Source: Burkholderia anthina
GTDB taxonomy: Bacteria; Pseudomonadota; Gammaproteobacteria; Burkholderiales; Burkholderiaceae
DNA: 64,000 bases
Direction of reading: 5' to 3'
Assembly: GCF_001547525.1 (NCBI RefSeq)
Contig: NZ_LNJP01000003.1
Span: 1,488,001 to 1,552,000 of the forward strand
In this document: one piece after another, positions 1-8,558 of the stretch
How the letters are laid out: the number at the start of each line of letters is the position of its first letter
How positions within the stretch are numbered: position 1 is the first letter of the stretch
The notes under the pieces: model-generated
Told to the model about the DNA's origin: nothing
What the model saw: only the letters and a program-made list of their open reading frames with translations
Database searches by the model: none
Made by a program: the position numbers and the translations under genes

Positions 1-165
1 CTCGATCGCCTGCATCGCGGCGGCGCGATCGTCGCGCTTCTTCTGTGCGCGCGCGACGATATCGCGCAGCTCGTCCGCTTCCTCGGGCGTGATCGTGAAG
101 CTTGCCTGCTTCTGCTGAAGTTCGGAGAAACGCTGGAATTCTTGATCGTTCAGAAGTTTGGCCAT
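1..165 (-). CDS. Partial hypothetical protein (N-terminus only)
   Basis: A reading frame on the minus strand starts with ATG at 165 and runs off the left edge, giving 55 residues beginning MAKLLNDQEFQRFSEL. It is charged, rich in Q, E, K and R, and probably helical or coiled-coil. A GGAT sequence sits five bases before the ATG at 165; another in-frame ATG lies at 174. I do not recognise a family from this fragment. Codon use is normal for the window, so I take it as a real gene whose 3' end lies outside. Confidence 0.6.
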   Translation of the reverse strand, partial: MAKLLNDQEFQRFSELQQKQASFTITPEEADELRDIVARAQKKRDDRAAAMQAIE

Positions 166-350
166 GACATCCATCGGACACGACGGCCGCGACAACCGGC
201 CGCCGTAGTTTTTGAGAGGGCCGCTATTCTAGCGTAGCGCCGCGGGCGCCCGATGCGACATCGCGCATCGGCCGCCGCACGGGCGTCGCGCGCAACCGGA
301 GCCGGCGCCGCTTCGCGTTGCCCGGTGCGCGTTGCCGGCTATCCCGCGTG

Positions 351-1172
351 TCAGCAGGTCTCGGTGCGGCACATCGACAGATGGGCGGCCGTGTCGCGCA
401 GTGCGCCGACGACCACGTCGACGGACGGCGCCATATGCGCATCGATCCGGCGCATGTACGGGCAGGTCAGCACCGCGATTGCATGGCCGGCCGGCCCGAG
501 GATCGGCACGGTCAGGTCGGTCACGCCGTACGCCTGGCGGCTGTCCTGGCGCAGATAGCCGGACTGCCGGATCGACTGGCACGCAGTCGCGAGCTCCTGT
601 TCGTTCAGCGGCGCCTCGCCCTTGACCTTGCGGTGCTCGGCCAGCATGTGCGCGCGTTGCTCGGAGCCCTGGAACGCCAGCATCATGCGCCCCGACGCCG
701 TATCGGCGAGCCCGACGCGCGAGCCGAGCCGGACCGACACGCCCCACGGGCCGGGCCCGTCCACCTGGGCGATCACGAGCAGGTTGCCGCGATCGTAGAC
801 GGACAGGTGGCACGACTGCTCCGCGGCATCGGCGAAGCGCTGCATCGGCGGCAGCGCCTCGGCGATCAGCCGGTTCATCGGCGGATGCCGGTGTGCAAGC
901 GCGAACAGCTTGAGGCTGAGCGTGTAGCGATCGCCGCCGGTCGAACGCATCACGTAGCGGCGCGCGACGAGGCGTTCGAGCATCCGGTAGATTTCGCTCG
1001 CGTTACGGCCGAGTTCCTTCGTGATTTCGGTGCGGGTGAGTCCTTCCTTCTGCTCGGACAGGAGTTCGAGAATGTCGAGGCCCTTGTCGAGCGCGGGGGC
1101 GCGATAGCGTTCGATAGCGGCCATCGATTCCCGTGCGTCGCAGCCGGGAAGCGGGTCGTTGGTTGTCTGCAT
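351..1172 (-). CDS. IclR family transcriptional regulator
   Basis: The protein has 273 residues, usual for IclR regulators. An N-terminal winged helix-turn-helix lies at about residues 25-85 (ALDKGLDILELLSEQ, TRTEITKELGRNASEIYRML). The C-terminal effector domain contains GVSVRLGSRVGLADTASGRMML and a late Cys (AVLTCPYMRR), typical of the family. Such proteins are cytoplasmic DNA-binding regulators of carbon catabolism that bind small metabolites. It faces the fumarylacetoacetate-hydrolase-family gene across 659 bp, so that gene is a plausible target (inference). An internal ATG at 1124 (MAAIERYRAP) is an alternative start, since neither start has a strong ribosome site. Confidence 0.9.
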   Translation of the reverse strand: MQTTNDPLPGCDARESMAAIERYRAPALDKGLDILELLSEQKEGLTRTEITKELGRNASEIYRMLERLVARRYVMRSTGGDRYTLSLKLFALAHRHPPMNRLIAEALPPMQRFADAAEQSCHLSVYDRGNLLVIAQVDGPGPWGVSVRLGSRVGLADTASGRMMLAFQGSEQRAHMLAEHRKVKGEAPLNEQELATACQSIRQSGYLRQDSRQAYGVTDLTVPILGPAGHAIAVLTCPYMRRIDAHMAPSVDVVVGALRDTAAHLSMCRTETC

Positions 1173-1831
1173 TGTCGGTGTGAGGTTGGGGGATTACTCG
1201 ATCGATTGGCGACGCACGCTGGCCGGTTCTGCACGTGTAGAGGGCGGCCCCGCGGATGGCGATGAAAGCCATCCGTACGAGCTTAGCAATAAACATACAG
1301 TGTGCAATGCAGCGTCTTTTTACTGATCATTACCGGAAAAGAACGGATGGGCAAACGTTTCCGATGACAGGGCACCCCGAATAGCCAGTATTCACGCACC
1401 GATGGCCGGCGCCATTGCGAATGGCGGCCGAGCCACCGACGCCGGTGCAGCGCGTGCTGCGTCGCAGCGTCCGCGGGCGCACCAATAGTCAGTATCCGTC
1501 GCGCGTCATTTCACGGCGCGCGGCCGATGGTACAAAGGGTTGCGGGCCAGCGACGGCGCGGCCGCGCGTGCAGCCGGCCGCATGGGGCGGCACGCGTCGC
1601 GCGTGCCGGGCCGTCGTCGCCGATGCACGGACCGGCGGCTGCCCGTTCGATGCGCGCCGTCCTTGCGTATGGCGCCGCGATCGCTGCGCCCGCGCGACCC
1701 CCGCGCGTCGACGGCATGCCGCATGCGGCGCCGACGCGCGCAATCGACGATCGACCATCAGTCCGGTGCGCGGCTGCGGAAGGCCGCGCCGGCCGGTATG
1801 CTGTCCCATTCGACAACAGAGGTTAAGCACG
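1173..1831. other. Long divergent intergenic region, no gene
   Basis: These 659 bases separate two divergent genes. Open frames here look like GC-rich shadows with no family resemblance. The part at about 1280-1345 is AT-rich and is the likely promoter area. A 14-base element recurs with two mismatches at 1380-1393 (AATAGCCAGTATTC) and 1484-1497 (AATAGTCAGTATCC); it could be a regulator site, but nothing else supports this. Confidence 0.5.
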
Positions 1832-2680
1832 ATGAAACTGCTTCGCTATGGCCCGTCCGGCCAGGAAAAGCCCGGCATCCTCGACGCGGCCGGCCGGATT
1901 CGCGACCTGTCCGCACATGTACCGGATCTTGCCGGCGACGTGCTGTCCGACACCGGTCTCGCGCGGCTGCGGGCGATCGATCCGGCCACGCTGCCGCTCG
2001 TGTCCGGCGAGCCGCGCATCGGCGCGTGCGTCGGGCGCGTCGGCAAGTTCATCGGCATCGGCCTGAACTATGCCGATCACGCGGCCGAAGCCGGCATGCC
2101 GGTGCCGAAGGAGCCGGTCGTGTTCGGCAAATGGACGAGTTCGATCTGCGGCCCGAACGACGGCATCGATATCCCGAAGGACTCGGTGAAGACCGACTGG
2201 GAAGTCGAACTCGGCGTCGTGATCGGCGCGACATGCAAGGACGTCGACGAAGCGCGCGCGCTCGATTACGTCGCGGGTTACTGCGTCGTCAACGACGTGT
2301 CCGAGCGCGAATGGCAGATCGAACGCGGCGGCCAGTGGGACAAGGGCAAGGGTTTCGACACCTTCGGCCCGATCGGCCCGTGGCTCGTCACGCGCGACGA
2401 AGTGCCCGATCCGCAGCGCCTCGACCTGTGGCTCGACGTCGACGGCCATCGTTATCAGAACGGCAACACGCGCACGATGGTATTCACCGTCGCGCAACTG
2501 GTCGCCTATCTGTCGACCTGCATGACGCTGCAGCCGGGCGACGTGATCACGACCGGTACGCCGCCGGGCGTCGGCATGGGCGTCAAGCCGTCGCCGGTGT
2601 TCCTGAAGGCCGGCCAGACGGTGCGCCTCGGGATCGAAGGGCTCGGCGAGCAGTTGCAGCGCACACGCAACGCGCAATAA
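1832..2680 (+). CDS. Fumarylacetoacetate hydrolase family protein
   Basis: This 282-residue protein has the FAH fold, which acts in the cytoplasm on acylpyruvate-like or 2,4-diketo acid substrates with a divalent metal. An N-terminal cap of about 70 residues is followed by the catalytic domain: IGIGLNYADHAAEAG, then the metal-binding acids in WEVELGVVIG and VVNDVSERE, then GKGFDTFGPIGPW and ITTGTPPGVGMG. The pattern matches the subgroup annotated as ureidoglycolate lyase or 2,4-diketo-3-deoxy-L-fuconate hydrolase, and the exact substrate cannot be told from sequence. The ATG at 1832 is chosen because an AGAGG ribosome site precedes it and homology starts at MKLLRYG. The frame is open upstream, but that part has no resemblance to the family. 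Confidence 0.9.
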   Translation: MKLLRYGPSGQEKPGILDAAGRIRDLSAHVPDLAGDVLSDTGLARLRAIDPATLPLVSGEPRIGACVGRVGKFIGIGLNYADHAAEAGMPVPKEPVVFGKWTSSICGPNDGIDIPKDSVKTDWEVELGVVIGATCKDVDEARALDYVAGYCVVNDVSEREWQIERGGQWDKGKGFDTFGPIGPWLVTRDEVPDPQRLDLWLDVDGHRYQNGNTRTMVFTVAQLVAYLSTCMTLQPGDVITTGTPPGVGMGVKPSPVFLKAGQTVRLGIEGLGEQLQRTRNAQ

Positions 2681-2837
2681 GCGCGTGCGCGGTGGGCGCT
2701 GGCCGGAGGGCGCAACCCGCCCGCGCATGCCGGTCACGCGCTTCGACATGTCGGCCCGGCCGCCGTCGGTGGCGGCCGCGAACCGAACGACGATGCAGCC
2801 AGCGCAAGCCCGTTATTGGCGTGAACAGGCCCTAAAC

Positions 2838-2876
2838 CAACGGCCCGATTCCGCGCGATGCGGAATCGGGCCGTTG
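2838..2876. terminator. Perfect 17-bp-stem hairpin between convergent genes
   Basis: CAACGGCCCGATTCCGC at 2838-2854 pairs perfectly with 2860-2876 around a five-base loop, GCGAT. It lies between the ends of the FAH-family and VOC genes, which converge. No T-run follows on either strand, so it is probably a bidirectional or Rho-assisted terminator (inference). Confidence 0.7.
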
Positions 2877-2904
2877 TCGCTCGTCGGCGTCCGCACGAAG
2901 CGGA

Positions 2905-3288
2905 TCAAACGACGTTGTCCAGCTCGCAATGCGCTTCGAGCCGATATCCGTCGGGATCGACGACGAACGCCGCGTAATAGCCGGGGCCGTAGTGCTCGCG
3001 CTTGCCGGGCCCGCCGTTGTCCTTGCCGCCGTGCTCGAGCGCGGCGCGGTAGAACGAATCGACCTCGGCCGGCGACGCGGCCTTGAACGACAGGTGCATC
3101 CCCGACTCGGGATCGGCGGCGACAGGGCGAGCCGCGTGCTGCAACCACAGCTCGGGCTCGGTCGCGCCGTACCCGATGGCGCTGTCGTCGCTATACAGAC
3201 GCTTGTAGCCGAGTGCGCCGAGCGCGTTGTCGTAGAAGGTGCGGCTGCGGTCGATGTGGGCAACGCCGAATGAAAGGTGATCGATCAT
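2905..3288 (-). CDS. VOC (glyoxalase/bleomycin-resistance fold) protein
   Basis: The 127-residue protein is a single VOC module pair with the usual start MIDHLSFGVAHIDRSRTFYD and end FVVDPDGYRLEAHCE. The C-terminal Glu and an N-terminal His are the usual metal-ligand positions. Such proteins are small dimeric metalloenzymes or binding proteins, and the substrate is unknown. An AGGAG-like ribosome site lies just upstream of the ATG at 3288 (minus strand). The 5' end of this gene is duplicated immediately upstream as a truncated copy. The CGNR regulator beyond that copy may once have controlled both (inference). Confidence 0.88.
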   Translation of the reverse strand: MIDHLSFGVAHIDRSRTFYDNALGALGYKRLYSDDSAIGYGATEPELWLQHAARPVAADPESGMHLSFKAASPAEVDSFYRAALEHGGKDNGGPGKREHYGPGYYAAFVVDPDGYRLEAHCELDNVV

Positions 3289-3333
3289 CTGTGGCTCCTT
3301 GAACGGAAGGGGACGTCAGTGCGGCAAACCTGC

Positions 3334-3441
3334 TCAAAGGCACCATGCCAGCCGCTTGTACCGAAGCGCGCCGAGCGTGCTGTCGTCGTACGCGCGGCCG
3401 GCCGCGGTGTGGATAACGCTGAACGAAAGGCAATCGATCAT
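3334..3441 (-). pseudogene. Truncated duplicate of the VOC gene 5' end
   Basis: The minus-strand frame starting at 3441 reads MIDCLSFSVIHTAAGRAYDD and continues with STLGALRYKRL before a stop at 3334. It aligns along its length with the first residues of the intact VOC protein (MIDHLSFGVAHIDRSRTFYD, then NALGALGYKRL). The upstream DNA, including the TCTCCTTGAA ribosome-site area on the plus strand, is also repeated at an offset of 153 bases. This is therefore a partial tandem duplication that kept only about 31 homologous codons. Confidence 0.8.
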
Positions 3442-3488
3442 CTGTGTCTCCTTGAATTGAAGGGGCGTCAGTGCAATCAATCTGTTTT

Positions 3489-3549
3489 TAACCACCATGC
3501 CGGTTATGTTAGAAATCGCTCGAGCGCTTGTCAACCGGCATGGTGGTTA
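3489..3549. promoter_or_regulatory. 17-bp perfect inverted repeat, probable CGNR operator
   Basis: TAACCACCATGCCGGTT at 3489-3505 and AACCGGCATGGTGGTTA at 3533-3549 are perfect reverse complements separated by 27 bases. They lie between the divergent VOC duplicate and the CGNR regulator start at 3564. Position and symmetry suggest two half-operators, or two sites, for the adjacent regulator. The right arm lies 15 bases before the ATG, so binding there would block translation initiation or transcription (inference). Confidence 0.65.
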
Positions 3550-3563
3550 GATACGATCGCGTC

Positions 3564-4193
3564 ATGAACAAAATGCAACCTTCCGTCACGACGGACTGCC
3601 TGGTCCCGGCGCCGCCCGATACGCTGAGCGTCGATTTCGCGAACACGCTGTACTGGCGCGGCAGCGATCCGCCGACGGAAACCTTCGCCACGATGGACGA
3701 CCTGCTGGTGTGGTGCCGCGAGCGGGCCGGCGTGCCGGCCTGCCTGACCGACGCATGCCGCGTGCCCGACAAGGAGAAAGACAAGAGCGACGCGCCGCCG
3801 ATGCTTGCGCGGGCGCTCGCATTGCGCGAGGCGCTGTACCGGCTGTTTCTTGCACAGGCGGAGCAACGCGAGCCGCAGCCCGACGATCTCGCGCTGCTCG
3901 GCGGCTTTCTGGCGCAAGCGTCGCCGCGCGTTGCGCTGGCGCGCGTCGATGGCCGCTATGCGTGGCGGATCGATGCGTCGAGCGCGACGCTCGCGGGGTT
4001 GTTGAGCCCGGTGTTGTGGTCAGCGATCGACCTGCTCGGCGGCGCGCGGCTCGCGAAGGTCAAGCGCTGCGCGAACGATGCATGTCATTGGCTCTTCATC
4101 GACGACAGCAAGAACGGCAGCCGCCGCTGGTGCTCGATGTCGTCGTGCGGCAATCGCGCGAAGGCGTATCGCCACTATCACAAGGCCGAATGA
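3564..4193 (+). CDS. CGNR zinc-finger transcriptional regulator
   Basis: The protein has 209 residues. The N-terminal ABATE-type domain starts LSVDFANTLYWRG. The C-terminal CGNR zinc finger (residues about 165-207) shows CANDACHWLFIDDSKN, then RRWCSMSSCGNRAKAYRHY, with the four Cys expected for zinc. CGNR proteins are DNA-binding regulators of stress or detoxification genes. I chose ATG 3564 because the upstream in-frame codons run through the inverted-repeat operator. It faces the VOC copy and is the likely repressor of that side. It converges with prpR, with 24 bases between the stops. Confidence 0.87.
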   Translation: MNKMQPSVTTDCLVPAPPDTLSVDFANTLYWRGSDPPTETFATMDDLLVWCRERAGVPACLTDACRVPDKEKDKSDAPPMLARALALREALYRLFLAQAEQREPQPDDLALLGGFLAQASPRVALARVDGRYAWRIDASSATLAGLLSPVLWSAIDLLGGARLAKVKRCANDACHWLFIDDSKNGSRRWCSMSSCGNRAKAYRHYHKAE

Positions 4194-4217
4194 CGGCGCG
4201 GCCGGCGCCGCCCGAAC

Positions 4218-6200
4218 CTATTTCGCCGACAACTTGCGCCACAGCGTCGTCTTGCTGATGCCGAGCATCGCGCAGGCGCGGTCGCGGTCGCCGCCGCACG
4301 CGTCGAGCACCGCGCGGATCTCGTCGGCTTCCGCGCGACGGCGGCGCGCCTGCAGGGTTTGCGCGTCGTCGGCGTCGGCCGCATCGGGCCGCGCGGCGAA
4401 CAGCTCGGGCGCGATCACTTGCAGCGCGCCGGGTGCGAGCGCCGCGCACGGGGCGGCCGGATCGCTTTCGTCGACTTCCTCGGCCAGCTCGACCGCGATC
4501 CGCTCGACCACGTTCTGCAGTTCGCGCACGTTGCCCGGCCAGCGGTAGCGCGCGAGCGTCGCCTGCGTCGCGTCGAGCACGCGCAGCGCGTCGTCGGTGT
4601 CGCGCACGCGTTCGGCGAGACGCGGCTCGCGCCGCGCGGCCTGCACGAGCAGCGTGGCCGCGAGCGCGGGAATGTCGGCCGCGCGCTCGCGCAGCGGCGG
4701 CAGGCCGATGTTCAGGATGTTGAGCCGGTAATAGAGATCCGCGCGGAACGTGCCGGCCTCGACGGCCGCGAGCAGCGGCCGGTGCGTCGCGGCGATCACG
4801 CGCACGTCGATGCGGATCGGCTCGGTCGAGCCGAGGCGGATCACCTCGCGCTCCTGCAGCACGCGCAGCAGCCGGCTCTGCAACGACGGCGGCATCTCGC
4901 CGATCTCGTCGAGAAACAGCGTGCCGCGGTGCGCGGCCTCGAACAGGCCGGTCTTGCCGCCGCGCCGCGCGCCGGTGAACGCGCCCTCCTCATAGCCGAA
5001 CAGCTCGCTCTCGAGCAGCGCTTCCGGAAACGCGCCGCAGTTGACCGCGACGAACGGGTAGCTACGCCGCGCGGACAGCGCATGCAGGCTCTGCGCGATC
5101 ATTTCCTTGCCGGTGCCGCTTTCGCCGAGCACGAGCACGGTCGCGTCGGATTTCGCGTAGCGGCGCACGAGGTCGCGCACGCGCGTCATCGGCGCCGAGG
5201 CGCCGACCACGTCGTCGAGCGCATAGCGTGCGGCGAACTGCTGCGTGGTCGGTTGCGAGCGCAACGCGCGATCGAGCCGTTCGACCGCGCGCGATTCCTG
5301 GAACGTCAGCACGCTGCCCGACGTGACGCCGCGATCGACGAGCGGCCCGCGATGCACGACGTAGCGCACGCCGCGCACGGTCGCGAGCGCGTCGCCGTCC
5401 TCGCCGCGCAGCGTGCGCAGCTCGGGCCGCAGGTCGACGAGCGCGCGGCCGACGGCCGCCGCCGGTTCGACCCCGAGCGCCGACGCGAGCCGCTCGTTGA
5501 TCGCCTCGACGCGGCCGTGCGCGTCGACCGCGACCACGCCGTCGCGCAGATGCTGCAGCAGCGTATCGAGCCGCTGGCGGCGGAATGCCTCGGCGTGCGT
5601 CGCGTACGCGACCTCGAGCGCCGTCTCGACGGCCTTGCGCACCGACGCATGCGAATACAGGAACACCGCGCCCATGCCGGCGCTGGCCGCGAGATCGGTG
5701 ACGAGGCCGGGGCCGACGATCGTCTCGATGCCGCGGTCGCGCAGGTCGTGCACGCAGGCTTCCGCTTCCTGCGCGGACTGATATGACGCAAACTGCACGT
5801 CGAGGCCGTATGCGGCGACGAAGCGGCGCACTTCGGGCGGCGTTTCGCCGGCGCTGACGAGCGCGATCCGCGCGGCGTCGCGCCGCGCGCGGGCGAGCGC
5901 CTGCATCACGTCGAAGCCGGTCGGCGACACGACCACCACCGGCACCTGCGCGCGCGTTTTCAGGAAGCCGCCGTTCGAGCCGGCAGCCACGATCACGTCG
6001 GGCCGCGCGGTGCCGGCTTCCGCGATGGCGCTCAGCGCATCTTCATAGGCACGCGTGACGATGCGCACGTCGGCGCGTTCGTCGAATTCGCCGGCGATCT
6101 CGCGAAACAGCTCGCGCAGCCGGCTGATGCCCATCGCCCAGATGCGCGGGCGCACCGTGCGGTCGGCCGGGCCGACGGGCTTGGTCGAAGAGAGGTCCAT
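4218..6200 (-). CDS. prpR: Propionate catabolism sigma-54 activator PrpR
   Basis: The protein has 660 residues and the full layout of an enhancer-binding protein. A PrpR N-terminal sensor domain (about 15-200) binds 2-methylcitrate in the family and is followed by a PAS-like segment (about 205-310). The AAA+ sigma-54 interaction domain (about 325-560) has Walker A GESGTGKE, the GAFTGA loop and LFLDEIGEMP. A Fis-type helix-turn-helix ends the protein (AEADEIRAVLDACGGDRDRA). It is divergent from prpB, and the spacer holds a sigma-54 promoter and a TTTCA/TGAAA palindrome. It should activate prpBC-acnD-prpF when propionate is catabolised. Confidence 0.96.
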   Translation of the reverse strand: MDLSSTKPVGPADRTVRPRIWAMGISRLRELFREIAGEFDERADVRIVTRAYEDALSAIAEAGTARPDVIVAAGSNGGFLKTRAQVPVVVVSPTGFDVMQALARARRDAARIALVSAGETPPEVRRFVAAYGLDVQFASYQSAQEAEACVHDLRDRGIETIVGPGLVTDLAASAGMGAVFLYSHASVRKAVETALEVAYATHAEAFRRQRLDTLLQHLRDGVVAVDAHGRVEAINERLASALGVEPAAAVGRALVDLRPELRTLRGEDGDALATVRGVRYVVHRGPLVDRGVTSGSVLTFQESRAVERLDRALRSQPTTQQFAARYALDDVVGASAPMTRVRDLVRRYAKSDATVLVLGESGTGKEMIAQSLHALSARRSYPFVAVNCGAFPEALLESELFGYEEGAFTGARRGGKTGLFEAAHRGTLFLDEIGEMPPSLQSRLLRVLQEREVIRLGSTEPIRIDVRVIAATHRPLLAAVEAGTFRADLYYRLNILNIGLPPLRERAADIPALAATLLVQAARREPRLAERVRDTDDALRVLDATQATLARYRWPGNVRELQNVVERIAVELAEEVDESDPAAPCAALAPGALQVIAPELFAARPDAADADDAQTLQARRRRAEADEIRAVLDACGGDRDRACAMLGISKTTLWRKLSAK

Positions 6201-6223
6201 GACGGTCGATTATGCGCGTGCGA

Positions 6224-6237
6224 TTTCATTTTTGAAA
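6224..6237. promoter_or_regulatory. TTTCA-N4-TGAAA palindrome, probable PrpR site
   Basis: TTTCATTTTTGAAA lies in the prpR-prpB spacer about 100 bases upstream of the sigma-54 promoter, the usual distance for an enhancer-binding protein. A second TTGAAATC half-site is at 6253-6260. Assignment to PrpR rests on position and symmetry. Confidence 0.6.
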
Positions 6238-6324
6238 CACAAAATTGCCGAATTGAAATCGACGGCCGATGCAACGCCCACGGCCGTTGCTTAAGAATCA
6301 GTGGGTTAGCGGCATTCCGCAAGC

Positions 6325-6340
6325 TGGCCCGGTCCTTGCT
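6325..6340 (+). promoter_or_regulatory. Sigma-54 (-24/-12) promoter of the prp operon
   Basis: TGGCCCGGTCCTTGCT matches the consensus TGGCAC-N5-TTGCW with one change and has the required ten bases between GG (6326-6327) and GC (6338-6339). It lies 31 bases before the prpB ATG and behind a sigma-54 activator gene, so transcription should start near 6351. Confidence 0.88.
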
Positions 6341-6370
6341 GTTATCAGGCATTCCATCAGGAGGCCGTTC

Positions 6371-7264
6371 ATGAGCAATACGCATCTTCAGAGCGCCGGC
6401 GCGAAGTTCCGCGCGGCAGTCGCGGCCGAGCAGCCGCTGCAGGTGGTCGGCGCGATCACCGCGTACGCGGCCAAGATGGCGCAGGCCGTCGGCTTCAAGG
6501 CCGTGTACCTGTCGGGCGGCGGCGTCGCAGCGAACTCGCTCGGCATCCCCGACCTCGGCATCAGCACGATGGAAGACGTACTGATCGACGCGACCCGGAT
6601 CACCAACGCGACCGACCTGCCGCTGCTGGTCGACATCGACACGGGCTGGGGCGGCGCATTCAACATCGCGCGCACGGTCCGCTCGTTCATCAACGCCGGC
6701 GTCGCGGCCGTGCACCTCGAGGACCAGGTTGGCCAGAAGCGTTGCGGCCATCGCCCGGGCAAGGAAGTCGTGCCGACCGAGGAAATGGTCGATCGCGTGA
6801 AGGCCGCGGTCGATGCGCGTACCGACGACCAGTTCGTGATCATGGCGCGCACCGACGCGGCCGCCGCGGAAGGGATCGACTCGGCGATCGAGCGCGCGGT
6901 CGCGTACGTCGAGGCCGGCGCGGACATGATCTTCCCGGAAGCGATGAAGACGCTCGACGACTACCGCCGTTTCAAGGCCGCGGTGAAGGTGCCGATCCTC
7001 GCGAACCTGACCGAATTCGGCTCGACGCCGTTGTTCACGCTGGACGAGCTGCGCGAGGCGAACGTCGACATCGCGCTGTACTGCTGCGGCGCGTATCGCG
7101 CGATGAACAAGGCCGCGCTGAACTTCTACGAAACGCTGCGCCGCGACGGCACGCAGAAGGCGGTCGTGCCGACGATGCAGACGCGCGCCGAGCTGTACGA
7201 CTTCCTCGGCTATCACGAATACGAACGCAAGCTCGACGAACTGTTCGCGCAGGGCAGGAAGTAA
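6371..7264 (+). CDS. prpB: 2-methylisocitrate lyase PrpB
   Basis: This 297-residue member of the ICL/PEP mutase superfamily cleaves 2-methylisocitrate to pyruvate and succinate, the last step of the methylcitrate cycle. Seen are YLSGGGVAANSLGIPD, the Mg-binding DIDTGWG, and the catalytic Cys loop KRCGH (C125). The C-terminal segment YHEYERKLDEL is also typical. The ATG at 6371 follows a strong AGGAGG ribosome site. The frame extends back to 6269, but that part overlaps the sigma-54 promoter and is not coding. It is first in the operon, 39 bases before prpC. Confidence 0.97.
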   Translation: MSNTHLQSAGAKFRAAVAAEQPLQVVGAITAYAAKMAQAVGFKAVYLSGGGVAANSLGIPDLGISTMEDVLIDATRITNATDLPLLVDIDTGWGGAFNIARTVRSFINAGVAAVHLEDQVGQKRCGHRPGKEVVPTEEMVDRVKAAVDARTDDQFVIMARTDAAAAEGIDSAIERAVAYVEAGADMIFPEAMKTLDDYRRFKAAVKVPILANLTEFGSTPLFTLDELREANVDIALYCCGAYRAMNKAALNFYETLRRDGTQKAVVPTMQTRAELYDFLGYHEYERKLDELFAQGRK

Positions 7265-7303
7265 CGCGGCCCGCACCCCCGATACCCATTGGAGAAGGAA
7301 AAC

Positions 7304-8476
7304 ATGAGCGAGACGAAAGACGCAGCAGCACCGGCCGCCGCAGGCGCATTCAAGCCCAAGAAGTCGGTGGCGCTGTCGGGCGTGACGGCCGGCAACACCG
7401 CGCTGTGCACGGTCGGCAAGACCGGCAACGATCTGCACTACCGCGGCTACGACATTCTCGACGTCGCCGAATCGTGCGAATTCGAGGAAATCGCGCACCT
7501 GCTCGTGCACGGCACGCTGCCGAACCTGACCGAACTGGCTGCGTACAAGACCAAGCTGCGCGCGCTGCGCGGCCTGCCGAGCGCACTGAAGGCCGCGCTC
7601 GAACAGATCCCGGCGTCGGCTCACCCGATGGACGTGATGCGCACCGGCGTATCGGTGCTCGGCACCGTGCTGCCCGAGAAGGACGACCACAACCTGCCGG
7701 GCGCGCGCGACATCGCCGATCGCCTGATGGCATCGCTCGGCTCGATGCTGCTGTACTGGTATCACTTCTCGCACAACGGCAAGCGCATCGAGACGGAAAC
7801 CGACGACGACTCGATCGGCGGCCACTTCCTGCATCTGCTGCACGGCAAGGCGCCGTCGAAGTCGTGGGTCGAGGCGATGCACACGTCGCTGATCCTGTAC
7901 GCGGAGCACGAATTCAACGCGTCGACGTTCACGGGCCGCGTGATCGCGGGCACGGGCTCGGACATCTACTCGGCGATCACCGGCGCGATCGGCGCGCTGC
8001 GCGGGCCGAAGCACGGCGGCGCGAACGAAGTCGCGTACGAGATCCAGAGCCGCTACAGCTCGCCGGACGACGCCGAAGCCGACATCCGCCGCCGCGTCGA
8101 GAACAAGGAAGTCGTGATCGGCTTCGGCCACCCCGTCTACACGATCTCCGATCCGCGCAACAAGGTGATCAAGGGCGTCGCGCACAAGCTGTCGAAGGAA
8201 GCGGGCGACCTGAAGCTGTACGACATCGCCGAGCGCCTCGAATCGGTGATGTGGGACGCGAAGAAGATGTTCCCGAACCTCGACTGGTTCAGCGCGGTGT
8301 CGTATCACATGATGGGCGTGCCGACCGCGATGTTCACGCCGCTGTTCGTGATCTCGCGCACGTCGGGCTGGAGCGCGCACATCATCGAGCAGCGCATCGA
8401 CAACAAGATCATCCGCCCGAGCGCGAACTACACGGGCCCGGAAGACCTGCAGTTCGTGCCGATCGAGAAGCGCTGA
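7304..8476 (+). CDS. prpC: 2-methylcitrate synthase PrpC
   Basis: The protein has 390 residues and belongs to the short citrate synthase family. It condenses propionyl-CoA with oxaloacetate to 2-methylcitrate in the cytoplasm. Diagnostic stretches include the active-site His region HEFNASTFTGRVIAGTG, then GALRGPKHGGANE, GFGHPVYTISDPR and the closing RPSANYTGP. The ATG at 7304 is preceded by GGAGAAGG. A second ATG-like start at 7289 would put the ribosome site inside the gene. It is second in the operon, 82 bases before acnD. Confidence 0.96.
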   Translation: MSETKDAAAPAAAGAFKPKKSVALSGVTAGNTALCTVGKTGNDLHYRGYDILDVAESCEFEEIAHLLVHGTLPNLTELAAYKTKLRALRGLPSALKAALEQIPASAHPMDVMRTGVSVLGTVLPEKDDHNLPGARDIADRLMASLGSMLLYWYHFSHNGKRIETETDDDSIGGHFLHLLHGKAPSKSWVEAMHTSLILYAEHEFNASTFTGRVIAGTGSDIYSAITGAIGALRGPKHGGANEVAYEIQSRYSSPDDAEADIRRRVENKEVVIGFGHPVYTISDPRNKVIKGVAHKLSKEAGDLKLYDIAERLESVMWDAKKMFPNLDWFSAVSYHMMGVPTAMFTPLFVISRTSGWSAHIIEQRIDNKIIRPSANYTGPEDLQFVPIEKR

Positions 8477-8558
8477 AACGCCCGCCGCGCGCGCCGGCGC
8501 CCGTGATGCGGGCGGCCCGCGCGTGCGGCGCGTCATTCCCCGAATTCCGCCCCACATC

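Noticed and set aside
318..1265. A 315-codon plus frame over the IclR gene
   Set aside because: It is antisense to a well-supported IclR gene; GC-rich DNA commonly gives such shadows.
1380..1497. Two imperfect copies of AATAGYCAGTATYC in the IclR/FAH spacer
   Set aside because: Two mismatches and a lack of symmetry leave it near chance; it is noted under the intergenic entry only.
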